Shown here one piece after another: positions 7,985 through 20,154 of a DNA stretch of 64,000 nucleotides. Under the pieces are notes generated by a model. That model was not told the origin of the DNA, did no database searches, and saw only the letters and a program-made list of their open reading frames with translations. The translations under genes and the position numbers were made by a program. This stretch comes from Unio delphinus (lineage: Eukaryota > Mollusca > Bivalvia > Unionida > Unionidae): contig JAQISU010000155.1 in assembly GCA_029339505.1 (NCBI GenBank), positions 17,502,001 through 17,566,000 on the forward strand, given 5' to 3'. Every line of letters starts with the position of its first letter. Positions within the stretch are counted from its first letter, which is position 1.

Positions 7985-8644
7985 ATGAATATAATTGATT
8001 TTTCAGCGACTAAAACAAGAGAACCAGTGAAGCATCATGCAGCGCTACCAAACTCTATCCGCGCAATTATAATCGGGCCATCTGGATCCGGTAAAACGCA
8101 ATTGTTGCTCAATTTAATAATGTGATGGATGAAGTGGGATAAGTTGTATTTAATTGCCCCTAGCGTAGATGATCAACGATGCTATGAAGTGCTAAAAGAT
8201 TTTAATGAAAACGCTTCAGAGATTGCCGGCGAGGATGTTATTGAATTTATAACCGATATTGACGAGGCGCCATCCGTGAATGACCTCGATGGAAGTATCA
8301 ACAATTTAGTTGTATACGATGATGTCATGTTAGATAAACAAAAAAATCCTGCTAGAATATTTTCCCGAGGCAGGCATAAAAACACGGACGTGATCTATGT
8401 CAATCAACGCTACATACAAATACCAAAAGTGATTCGCGATAATTGTAATGTGTTGTGTGTATTTAACGGCGTTGATACACATACGCTACGAAATATTTGG
8501 CAGACATGGTGTTCTGATATGGACTTCAATCAATTTAGAAATTTCTTTAGTCATGCTCAGTCTACCCCACACGGATTTGTAACAATAAATTTACATGACC
8601 CTCGAACACGATATCGTATCGGACTGGATCAAATATTCGGTTAA
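7985..8644 (+). pseudogene. A32/FtsK-HerA-like packaging ATPase with one in-frame stop
   Basis: From the ATG at 7985 the frame encodes Walker A GPSGSGKTQ at residues 31-39. It then meets a TGA at 8123-8125 (codon 47) and continues open in the same frame to the stop at 8642-8644. Walker B is LVVYDDVM near residue 110, followed by a VIYVNQRY sensor-like segment. The total span of 220 codons fits the compact Polinton packaging ATPase, which pumps DNA into capsids. Apart from the single nonsense codon no damage is visible. An ATG at 8129 would give a shorter protein lacking Walker A, so it could not be an active ATPase. Confidence 0.85.
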
Positions 8645-8919
8645 CCCAAAACTGAAAGTTCTAGCAGCAGAGAGGGTGAGTGACAACGACGTTGTAGTCC
8701 CTTTTTCCCAAAAATCGATGGAGGATTTCATTAATTTCATTGATTTTTTAGGACCTGATTTAATTGAAAATGTTGTTTTTTTGATTTGATCCTAATCTAT
8801 GAAACGATATCAGATTCACACACACATTGGGGCCTGATGTCATTGGTTTCATTGTTTTTAAGCGTGATTTCAGTGAAAACTTGTCTAAAAATGTTGTCTG
8901 ATTCACCCTCTCTGCTGCT
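8645..8919. repeat. Right terminus of the element with inverted 17-bp arms
   Basis: AGCAGCAGAGAGGGTGA at 8663-8679 is repeated exactly in inverted orientation at 8903-8919, enclosing 257 bp. The interior also has imperfect direct repeats containing GAAAATGTTGT. The outer arm abuts the junction with duplicated host sequence at 8920. It may be the end of the Polinton terminal repeat with a subterminal inverted copy, or a small non-autonomous element with these arms inserted after the ATPase gene. Confidence 0.6.
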
Positions 8920-9100
8920 CGTGTTTCATAGCTTCTTATGTTTAGAAAAGGGTATGGATGTCAAACAACTCTCTTTAAATTGGTGGAGGACTCATCGAAC
9001 AATGGTTCAAATGTGAGTGCAATACTTATTGACCTGTCCAAGGCCCTTGACAGTCTTCCGCACAATCACATCATCGAATAAATGAAAGCATACAACACTG
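8920..9100 (+). mobile_element. Non-LTR retrotransposon fragment (reverse transcriptase motif A)
   Basis: Plus-strand codons across two frames encode LEKGMDV followed by LIDLSKALDSLPHN, the palm motif A region of CR1/Jockey-like reverse transcriptases. Frames are shifted and stops are present. Its upstream part is missing here because the Polinton interrupts it; the same fragment is longer at 22315-23525. Confidence 0.7.
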
Positions 9101-9259
9101 ATTTTTATTCAATCAAAAAAAAATTGAAAACTATTAGTATAACCAAAAAAAAAAAAAAAAACCAACGCGTTAAACTAAATCCTCGTATATTAACTGGGAT
9201 ATAACCTCCAACGACGTACCATAAGGCTCAATACTAGGACTTCTAGTATTAAATATTGT

Positions 9260-9360
<101 letters not shown>

Positions 9361-9689
9361 TGCTTCACAAAACAAACGACACTCTATAATTATGATCAGG
9401 ATAATACCATATCTTACATCCATAAAGATAAAAAAAATGTAATATCTGTTCTACAAAGAGAGCAAGATACCAACTGACTTGTTCACAGCAAATTGTATGG
9501 AAGTAAACCCTCTGAAATTGCAAGCGATTATTTTGACACTTCCGCATTGATTTGCATACAATACTTGAAATACAAGTGTTCTCTAAGATGTTTAAATGAA
9601 GATTTCACAAACATTTACAAAAAATCTCTTATTTAAACAAAAGTATGAAACTTCATATCTGGTGCGTATTATAATTTGGTGTACATTTA

Positions 9690-9910
9690 TTCATATGCTG
9701 TGGTTTAAGCGTAATACGCTACTATCTGCTTATTATATGTGGCAGTTTTGAAATTACATGTTGTGGTTTCATCATTAAATGAGGTAACTTGGACATTATA
9801 TGCAGTGGTTTCGACATTATATATGAATTTTTTATGATATGCAGGTATTTCGTTATTTTATACCGTTGTATTATCGATGCATGTGGTGCACGTGTCTACA
9901 TTCGGAGCTC
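9690..9910. repeat. Degenerate short repeats related to CATTATATGTGGTG
   Basis: Imperfect units of about 22-30 bp with ATTATATG and GTGGTTTC words occur here and in copy B (about 24060-24270). They resemble the longer array at 37800-38600, so they may be fragments of one satellite-like family. Confidence 0.5.
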
Positions 9911-10647
9911 TATAATTTACCTTCTATTTGATGGTTCCGGATGCGCTTTGCTTAATTTATAAACTTCATGTTATGTATCTTTAATTTGCATTGTTTATTA
10001 GTTTTTTTTAAAAATTTCAATATATGCTATTGAGAATGAAACATTGTATGTTGAACTTGACCCTGTACAAAATTAAGATCCGTTTCTACCTTATGCGAAA
10101 CATTGATTTTGGTTTTGTAGCAAACGTGTGTATCTCAATCTGAGTCAAGAACTTTGAAATGTCTCATGAATTGCCAGGTCTATCTTGTGTTTACTACAAA
10201 TTTTATATCTGTATTTTAGTAATAGACTTCTAATAGTGACTGCGAGTTGATTTTGTAAACATTAGGAGCCTTCAACAAGATTCTTTTCCATTAAGTAATG
10301 GATTTTCTTAAGAAAATGCTAATTGTGACCTGAGGTCAAGTAGAGGACTATATAAACTTGTTTTTCTAGAACTTTTGTATTTTTTATTTAAGATCCTAGC
10401 ATAATCAAATGTGTTGTTGTTGCGTCCAAAAGTTCGTTTGAGCTGATTTTCTTTTTAAATAATTAATTTAAATGATTCTTATCTGGAAATGAAAAGTGCT
10501 CTTCAAAAATAATATTCTTAAAAATAGAGATAGGAAGTTTTACCAACAGAACTTCAATCGTTATGACTTGTGTATATAATTATATGATTGTTTTATATTC
10601 CATTTTTATATTTTCACTTCTTGTGTGTGTGTGTGTGTGTGTGTGTG

Positions 10648-10903
10648 ATTTAGATTTTTACGTAACTTTAACACTTTTGCGCCATATAGCTACGATATCT
10701 GCAGTGTGGCAGTGTGTAGTGATGTCTAGCACAGAGACATCATGCCGCAGATATGTAACATTATGTACCACCCAGTCACATTATCATGACACCAGGCAGA
10801 CCAGTCCTAACACTTACCTTTTAATGTTGAGCGCCTAGCGAGGTAGCTGTTAGTACCATTTTTAGAAGTCTTTGGTATCTTTAAAGCCGGGGTTCAAACC
10901 CAT
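10648..10903 (-). mobile_element. tRNA-derived SINE, family 1, head truncated
   Basis: The body matches the SINE at 28552-28853 in reverse orientation, with ATCATGCCGCAGATATGT and GAGCGCCTAGCGAGG segments. The copy ends inside the box B region at 10903 where the duplication stops. A (TG)n tract precedes its tail. Confidence 0.8.
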
Positions 10904-11648
10904 ATGATGGTTTGCTTTGTATATGTGGGGGATAGTTTATGCGCTGTTCCGAGTGTAAACATTAATAGTGATACTAGAGCTGAGTTCTTCAAACCTTTTG
11001 AGTAAGTTGTTTGTGATCTGTTACCAAACTTGAGTTCACCCAGGTATTGCTGGTATTGTTTATATGCCATTATTGGAACCATTAGGAATTGAAAAGCTGT
11101 GTAACATTTTCTTGCCATGGGTCTGAAATTATTTTATTAAAAATGTCACATGTCACTAAGACGTTATCTTTTATCTTTGGTAAGCTTCTAGAAGCAATTA
11201 ACATATTGAAAAAAATCCATTTGCCAAAGATTGTGTAATTTTTATTTTCTTTTGCCATTGGTAATGATTTATATTTTTGGTGATGGCATAGATGACTTGA
11301 TCTTGTTTTGTAAACCTCCCTGTAAAAGACTTCCCACTTGTCATAAATTATTTTACTATATACATAACCACCACCTCCTCCTTGTCTCACGACGAAACTT
11401 GCTGTAATCATTGTGGTAAACAGATAACATCGTTAAGTTGTTCGGTATCTTAAATGGTTGCTGATATCATTCTAGCATTAAAAAAGCTAAATAATTTTAA
11501 AACTATATTACTACCTAGATGATGAATATTTTTATTTCAGTTTATCTTGCAAAATGATCACAAACTGACTCACTCAAGCCCATCCCGATGATGAATCATT
11601 TTAGTGTTTGCAATTAATGTACCATATTTATTATGCCAAATATACAAT
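10904..11648. other. Intergenic stretch, 3' of the HSPA12-like gene
   Basis: No convincing gene is seen. A 109-codon minus-strand ORF at 11082-11411 has no recognisable motif. The last part is probably the 3' untranslated region of the HSPA12-like gene. Confidence 0.5.
11531..11536 (-). terminator. Candidate poly(A) signal AATAAA for the HSPA12-like gene
   Basis: On the minus strand AATAAA lies about 113 bases past the stop codon at 11649. A second AATAAA at 11627-11632 is only 17 bases past the stop. Either could be used; neither is proven. Confidence 0.35.
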
Positions 11649-12661
11649 TCAGTCGCCCAGAAAATCGAAGGCAGCTGTATATTTCCGGCCAGTTGTCTTG
11701 TCAGTCGCTTCAACACGAAGCTCCGTTTCTCCAAATGAGATAGAAACGTTAATTTTTCTATCCTTCTCTCCTGTTGTGTCAGGCATCTTAACAACAATGT
11801 CACCAATTTTCTCACACGTTGAATCTGTAACATATATCGGATTTTCCGAAGTAGATTTATAGACAGAAAGAAGCGATGATTGTTGGCCAAAGCGTGCTGG
11901 TTTGAACGATTTCGTCACTGTGGTCTGGTTAATTTCTATAACTTCATTGATTTTAACAAATTTGCAAAATATGTCTCCGCATAATCTTTCTCCATCAATT
12001 ATCTCCACTTTTGTCGGGTTATGAAACCCTTTTACGAATGTTTTCATTGTTTCTATGCCATATGTGTACGCGGATCTCCTACTCTCAATGACCTTTGGAT
12101 TATGTCCAACACCGACAGCTCCTTCCAGCACTGCAGATCCTGGATTCTCCACAACAAGGACATCAATTTCTGGAAAATTAGTTCGAATAGCAGACTGCAG
12201 AATAGCTGATTCAGAGAATCCCCCAACCATGATAATATACTTCAGTCCATACAACTCTGGCTCTTGCATGACCTCTTGTAGATGTGAAACAATTTTGCTT
12301 ACTGGCTTCTGGAAAAGCTTTATTACTTGGTCAACGTTGAGGATGAGTTTATCACGATTAATGCATTCATTTATTGGCAACATATGTACGTGTTCCCTCA
12401 GTGTCAATGGAAGCCATATTTTGACTTGTCTTTCGTCTGGATTTTGTGCTTTCTTCTTGGCGCTTTCAAAAGACCGAAGAACCTCAAGAATTTCATACTT
12501 TTCCATACGTTGAAAATTGTCAACTCCGAAGTTTTCAATCAGGAACTCCTGGAAAGCGTCATCAACTTTGGTCCCTCCCCAAATACCCCCTGTGGGTCTG
12601 TAGATGCAGTCCACTCTTCCTTTGCTAGTTTTCTTCATGATGGACACATCAACCGTTCCAC
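11649..12661 (-). CDS. HSPA12-like gene, exon 5 (last coding exon)
   Basis: The acceptor AG is at 12662-12663 and the stop at 11649. The exon completes the phosphate 2 loop (GGTVDVSIM) and carries [24 protein letters not shown] and the C-terminal beta-rich part. It contributes about 337 codons. Confidence 0.9.
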
Positions 12662-13683
12662 CTGAAATTGTGGGAAACAAACTATCAAATGAATGTTTGT
12701 CGTATGAAGAGAAAGATTTACTTCATTGCCTAATTATATTATCGCAAAGATAAGTTTCACTCTTTAGCAATCGTTCCATGTGATAATGGATCTTGCAAAT
12801 TCCGTTGGTGCATAATCAAACAAATGGGCAAGATTTGTCTTTTTTTGCTCACTTGATTAACTGACATAAGTTTGATTGTGAATGTAAGTTTATACATGTG
12901 TTGAAACTGAAAAGAAAAGAAAGGTTTCAAACAAAGATTTGCTGTTGTATATTAATGTTGACACCACTTATCTTCTACTTTAAATTAGATCTATATGAAA
13001 GAAGCTGTGTTTTTAATATGCTTGTGAATATTTTGCACTTAGCAAACATAATTGCAAGAGCTTTAGGACAAAATCTTTAATTTATTTTTTGCTTTGTTTT
13101 GTTTTTGAAAGCCAAAGATAGATACACAATTATAAAATAATTTGCAATAAATTGCAAAGAATATATGAAAGTCTTTTGTTTGTATATGATATTTCAGTGT
13201 TTTACTGAAAGTTCTTTGCATGTGCAAAAATTGTACAGTCAGTACGAGACTTGGTTGTTCTTTGTAGGAGTATAAATTGTACAGTCAGTACGAGACTTGG
13301 TTGTTCTTTGTAGGAGTACAAACTGTACAGTCAGTACCAGGCTTGGTTGTTCTTTGTAGGAGTACAAATTGTACAGTCAGTATCATACTTGGTTGTTCTT
13401 TGTTGGAGTACAAATTGTACAGTCAGTACCAGACTTGGTTGTTCTTTGTAGGAGTACAAATTGTACAGTCAGTACTGGTTTGATTGTTCTTTGTTGGAGT
13501 ACACATTGTACAATCAGTACCAGGCTTGGTTTGGCTAAGTCTGTTTTAATATATTTTTCCTAAAAAGCACACACCAGCAAATTCATTTACAGCACATCAC
13601 ATATTTTATTCTTTTTCATTATTGGTGCAGTCCCTCTCAGAGTCATTAGAAGAGAATCCCCTATTGTCGAAAGTTTAAAATGT

Positions 13684-13743
<60 letters not shown>

Positions 13744-13756
13744 ATATATATATATA

Positions 13757-13851
<95 letters not shown>

Positions 13852-16799
13852 GTGTGTGTGTGTGTGTGTTTCACTGATTGTGATTGTGCAAGTATAAAAT
13901 TTAAAATAGAATCTTTTTGACCTGTATTGGTCCAGACTTATAATTGTGTTTTTTTCCTTTTTACTCCTTGTAAGGGAGACATCCCTTCTTTTAATCTGTT
14001 GTTTCTTCTTGGTTCCCTTTATGGGAAAGCTTCTGTATTGCTCGTGCAATACACTCATCTGGATCTTGAATTGATTGAATAAAGTCTTTGATTTTTCCCC
14101 CCATGTGAAATCTACATGTGGACTAACTCCATTTCCTTTCGATTTTTTTTTATGGGGGGAGGTCGAGGTCTTTGTTTGTTTGTTTGATTAGGATTTTTAA
14201 CGTAGCTTTAACAATTTTTCAGTCATATCGCTACGAGGTCTGCAGTGAGGCGAGGTCGAGGTCTAGTGAATTTCTATTAACTCATCCCCTTTGTTGTTAT
14301 CTTTCTCCTCTGAAGCCATTCTTGAGGTAGAGGGCTCATTTTGAATGGGGCTCTCAACCATGCTATAGACACAGTCCCTATTTTTGAGAGTTATTTACCC
14401 CACTCTCATTGATAGTTTTTGCGAGGTAAAACTGGGCTCAATGATTTCAAAAAATGAAGCCACATTATTTTTTACAAGAATTATCCCCTTTTTCATTATT
14501 TCTCTTTTTCTTCTTCACTTAAATCTTTGCTTATCTTTTTTCATCTAGTTTTTCCTTCCGCCGAGTTTGTTTGCTCATAGCTCTGCCAGGAGTTGGGATT
14601 GGAATCTATGCTGCAGTTGGGATCCCCCCCCCCCAGTTACTTTCAGTTGCGCTTCTAGCATTTCTGAAGCTTTTATCGGAGGTTTCAAGTTCTTGTTTTT
14701 TCTTCCACCGGATCTGGGAGTTGGAGCATTCTCTAGGGAGGTGATCTTTGTTCCCACACCGGTTACATGTTCTAATGTATTGGCATCCCTTGCACCATGT
14801 TTTGACAATAAATCCCATTACAAACATGAATGGGAACAATCTTTTGTCGTGCTTCTCACTCAAGTAGAGTATGCGTACTCCACTGAGAATTAATGGATAT
14901 CCCCAAAAGGTTACCGTCTTGTCTCTTAGCGGTTTTATGCCTTACTTCTCCAGCCTATTTTAAACTCCAAAGTAAGAATTTCTAGCGAAGTCATGGGCAG
15001 CGTACCTCTAAAAATACACCTAATAAGCATTGTTGTTATGGGTGGGGGAGTATCGATTTTAATTGTGTGACCCATGGTTTCCATGACACTAACAGATGTA
15101 GATTAGTTGAAAAGAATCAAGAGCGAACTTCAATAAAATACCTCCACAGTCCAGTATCAGGTACTTGTCACCTTCCTCACACATACTGTATATGGATGAT
15201 CCCATAGCTGCTGCATCAGGTTCCAGCACTACCATGAGGCTTTCATCAGGGATTCCTGCCTAGTTTAGAGGAAAAAAGAAATATAAGAAGATAGGACAAC
15301 ACATTTTCTAATGAATGAGAGATTACGCAATGGCATATAATGAAGTCTGGAATAGATGTTACATGACTTGACTTCACAAAAATATATTAAGATTGTATAG
15401 AAACAGAATTTTAGTTGATGAAGAAACTGCATATTTGTGGAACTAATTGCTTTCCAGGTGCGTGTGGTTACGAATAATAGACCGATTGTTTGCATTACAA
15501 ATCTGACAAGTTCCAGCCTGATTCTCCTATAAACACACAATTGGTGGTTTTATCCCAATTAACCGCAAACTCAAAAAAAGTTAATCTTTCATCCAACATA
15601 TATTCTGCTACTATTTCAAATTTTTTGACAAATACTTTACATTCAGTTTAACGAACAATTTATGACAAAACTCCAAATAACCGCTCTGGTCACAAACACG
15701 AGTGACAGAGCAATGTATTGATTAAATAATACTCCATTGGTTCCTTTGGAGGCAGTTTTTTAAAAATAAAACTAACTGACAAATTACATAATTATTATCT
15801 GCTGTCATTGATGAGAGACATTGGACGTTATGCTTGTTTTGCATCTTTTAAAATAAATAAACATAACTGACAAATTACATAATGATTATCTGCTGTCAGT
15901 GATGAGAGACGTTATGCTTGTTTTGCATCTTTTAAAATAATTTTGACATCATTTCTTCTTAAAGCTCATAATGCTTGCTCCAAACATATTCGTCAGCATA
16001 TTGCTTTCTAGTGGTTATAATGTATCAACATATTGCTTTCTAGTGGTTATAATGTATTAATAGATTGCTTTCTAGTGTTATAATGTATCAATCGATTGCT
16101 CTTTAGTGGTTATACTGTATCACATATTGCTCTCTAGTGGCTGTGCTATATCAACATATTGCTTTCAAATTATTATTATATATCAAAATATTGCTTTCTA
16201 GTTGTTATACTGTATCAACATATTGCTTTCTAGTGGTTATAATGTACAGAGTTTCATTAATGTATCAATACATTGCTCTCTAGTGGCTATAACGTACCAA
16301 CAGACTGATATCTAGCGATGTTAATACACCGACAAATTGCTCTCTAGTGTAGATAATGTATCAACCTATTGCCCTCTAGTGGTTAATATTTATTAACTGA
16401 TTGTTCTCGAGTAGTAATGATGTATCAACAAAAAAATATATACTCTCTAATGGTTATAATGTTGTGTTTATTACGCATCTGAATATGATATTATATTGTA
16501 CCAAATGTACTCCTAATTCATTAAAACATAACACATCAGTGTAAGTATACATCAGTTCGTATTTATTACACCGCATAATGATTTGTACGCTCCTCATTGA
16601 TTTACTGATTCAAATTCTACAGCTGCAGTAAATTATTTACATGACTATTGGGAGCTACAATTACACAAAATACGTGCACAAGTTTTGTGCATAAACTTGT
16701 TTTTTTTTTTTTAAAGAAAAATTGTTTCAAAGCCGATTTCATTATGTCTTTCAACAGCTGAGATACTAATTGGATGATACTTTGATTAGCTGTTTACAA

Positions 16800-16892
<93 letters not shown>

Positions 16893-19835
16893 AGAGAGAG
16901 AGAGACAGAGAGAGAGAGAGAACAAACAATATTCTCATTTGTAATAAAATGTTTATTGTAATAAGTACATTCTGAATAAATGAAATACTAGTGTTACCTT
17001 ATTTGCCGCCAAGCGCATAAATTGTTTGGCAGCGTCATCCCAAATAGCGGGAACTGTCAGGATCCATTGGACGTATGAATCATCCAACATGACATTCTGA
17101 CTGCTGTAGTTTTTACTAAATTCGTCTTTCAGGAATTTTATCCCTGCTGAAAACACATCCATGGCTGCCATTTTCTTCCCGTAGACATCTTGTATTTCTG
17201 TAACTGTACTAAGTTTCTAAAAATGTATATTTAGAACTTCTGAGTCTAGAACATGGAATATTGTAACTTTTACAATTATAGCAATGACGTTGGTATTTAG
17301 ATTAGTCAACTTGTATAATGTTAAATCTTGCCTAAAAAGTATCAAGTCAGGGACACTACTCGTAGAAAAATGAAGCTAATATGTTTAAAGTCCATGGATT
17401 TAAGAAATTCATTTTTTAATGTTTTTATTCTCTTTTTGAATCTCCATATCACATTCATGAAGAAGTCATTATATTCTTGCAAAAATAAACAGTAAATATA
17501 TATTTGTATTATCATTTCATATTTTATATGTCCATCTGTCTCTCTATAAGGCGATCATAACATACAGAGTTGCAAATATAAAAACTTTAAAACCACATGA
17601 CGTTGTTTTTTTATACGCCTAAAGCTTATTATTTTGGATTTGACAAGTATGGCAGCCGTTAGCAATGTCTTCAAGGGAAAATATGCATAGCCACCAATAG
17701 CATACAGAAACATAATGTTATAAGAACGTATGTCATTGTGGTGGAAGCAAGAGACCAAAGTGTGTCTGATATCGCTCGCCTTGTTTGAATAAGTCTAGAC
17801 TACAAATCTAGTATAAATTTGGCAGGTGCTCTATGATGAAAGACTTCTATACTATAATGATTAACCAACTGGTGTTGGTCAACTCAGATTTGATAGGTTG
17901 ATTAATATTATTCTAAAACATTAAATAGTCTATGTAAAAGATGGTCATAATTTGTCATGCTGGTTGGTAGAGGTTGTTTACATTTTCATTTTCTTCAGAT
18001 TTTATGAAATGAAAGTGATATCTGATGCGGAGACATAAATATAATTTTTAAAGAATTAAAAGGGTTTGATATGATATGGTATTATCTGGAGGATTATATT
18101 TGACGGGATTACATGGTTTTAGAGGAGTCCTGTTTATGTATTTCTAATCTCAGTAACACGTCAATAATGTTGATGGTGGCTCAGTATCAATTGAATAGGC
18201 TTACACACCTTGATGGAAGAAAAATCTCTGTCAAATCTGGTCAAAATCTGTTTAGCGGATTTTAAGAACAGGATTTTGTATACAAAATATATAATGGGTT
18301 TTCAATTTTAACAACATTAGCTATATGTTCTGGCAAAAGATATTTCGCAGAATGTAAGGCCTTGTTACACACGTCTCTCTTTTAAACTGAGTACAACTCC
18401 TCAGAGTACATTATCAGAAAGATTTTAAAGTTTTCCATTTATTCAAAACGGGAGCCAAATCAGATGTTCAATCGGCACAACAAATGTTTTTAATGTTAAG
18501 CAGAACTCTATGTCTAGTTATATCCAATTCGGTTCGAAAGCTTTGTGAAATACCCGCTTAATGGTTTGTTGTTTTGTTTTCTTCTTTTTTATTTCCATTT
18601 CTATTTGTTGATGGGATGGAGGAAAATGTGTTTTTTGTTGTTGTTCTGTTTTCCTTGGAGTTTTGTTTAGCCATGGCTATTGGTAATGGCGCAGAGGCAT
18701 CATTCGTAGAAAAGCAGCCAAACTTGAAGAACCCCTTTCTGCCTAAAATCTCTCTAGCACAATAAGTGAATATGTTAAAAGATGTTGGGGTGAATTAATT
18801 TAAAGCCCCCAACCCAATCCATTGCATGCTTTTGTTTTGCCGCTACATTTAATAGGAGACTCATCATTTATACGAGTTTGCCAAGTTTCTGATTTAGCCA
18901 TCCTTCTAATTTAATTTGGTCTAATATGATCGATAAGTTTACAATAGCAAGCCCCGATGGACGATATACGGATTACCATACATGACAATGTAGTTACAAC
19001 GGACCGCGGGTAAATAATATACTCACATAGCGTATAACAAGTGTCTAGAGAATAATTGGAACTTAACTTAAACTTTCTTAGACAAAATACACTTAGGCTG
19101 ATTAAACTGACACAACAATATATTAAAACATTAATATTGAATCCAATTCAGAAGATATATTTCACAATGTATACAATGAAACTCAAAATAGAACGTGAAC
19201 AATGCATTATACTTAACTATTATAGATTAGTTTTAAAAAAGGAAAGAAATAATTATGGCGAAAAAGCATATCAAAATTACTATTAATACAAATTACCATA
19301 CCTTTTCATGTATGAGCACCAGTTTGAAGTATTTGAACATATACCAGTCTTTATGGGTTTCATTCTTGCATAGTGTAGCATACTTGTCCTCAGCTTCGAA
19401 GCCAAAAGAGTCAAAATTCTTTTGTGGTGTGAAAAGGACGCTTGTGGGTGTTTTGACAGAAATATAGTCCTTCCCTGTCCATCTACAATGGTAGTGATTG
19501 TTTGCTTTTAATGAATCACAATTACATGTATACGAACTATTAGGACAAAGTTGTATAATAAAGCTGAATCCAATACTCAATATTGTAATATACATTAAAT
19601 TTATATTGTGTGTTTGACCATTTTCCGTGATTGATGGATGGTTAAGCTTGGCCTTCATGACCTTTGTCTTGGCTGAGAGTTGTGCCTACCTGACCTATGC
19701 CATTAAAGAAAAATATATTTACATTCAAAGCCTAACATTGTCTACAAACTTAGAATGTTCTAGAAGCAAAGTTTTTTCACCCACATCATGGCCATTTTAT
19801 TGTGCCTTAGCTCAAGTGACATTAAACTGAAAATA

Positions 19836-19908
<73 letters not shown>

Positions 19909-20078
19909 GTGGTAAACCAAAGTACTATTATTACGAATAAAGGAAAGAGGTTTTCTCATGATACTAAAGTAATTTCACCGTCTACGCTCTGCTCGGGCTT
20001 CGCAAACTTAAAAGGTTTGGGTCTGACCTGACCAATTAGATACAAAATGTACAAATATCAAGGAATACGGTATTCTTC

Positions 20079-20154
<76 letters not shown>

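Larger units (their letters stand above)
1..8919. mobile_element. Polinton/Maverick-like virus-like transposon, right-hand part
   Basis: This segment carries the diagnostic gene set of Polinton-type elements: family-B DNA polymerase, retrovirus-like DDE integrase, A32-like packaging ATPase, SF1 helicase, HNH nucleases, a DUF5679-like zinc ribbon and a parvovirus-type PLA2 domain. Genes are intronless and tightly packed on both strands, unlike the host genes to the right. The right boundary at 8919 is set by comparison with the uninterrupted paralogous sequence at 23341. The outermost bases, read inward, start AGCAGCAGAG, and Polinton termini usually begin with AG. Capsid and protease genes are not seen and would lie to the left. 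Several genes have frame breaks, so this is probably an old, inactive endogenous copy. The family assignment is firm; the exact lineage (Polinton, adintovirus-like or other) is not. Confidence 0.85.

Noticed and set aside
11082..11411. 109-codon minus-strand ORF downstream of the HSPA12-like gene
   Set aside because: No recognisable motif, a glycine run from a low-complexity stretch, and no splice link to the neighbouring gene.
12055..12665. Plus-strand ORFs opposite the last HSPA12-like exon
   Set aside because: They are shadows of the conserved minus-strand coding exon.
18574..18765. Short hydrophobic ORF within intron 2 of the HSPA12-like gene
   Set aside because: T-rich intronic sequence with no family signature.
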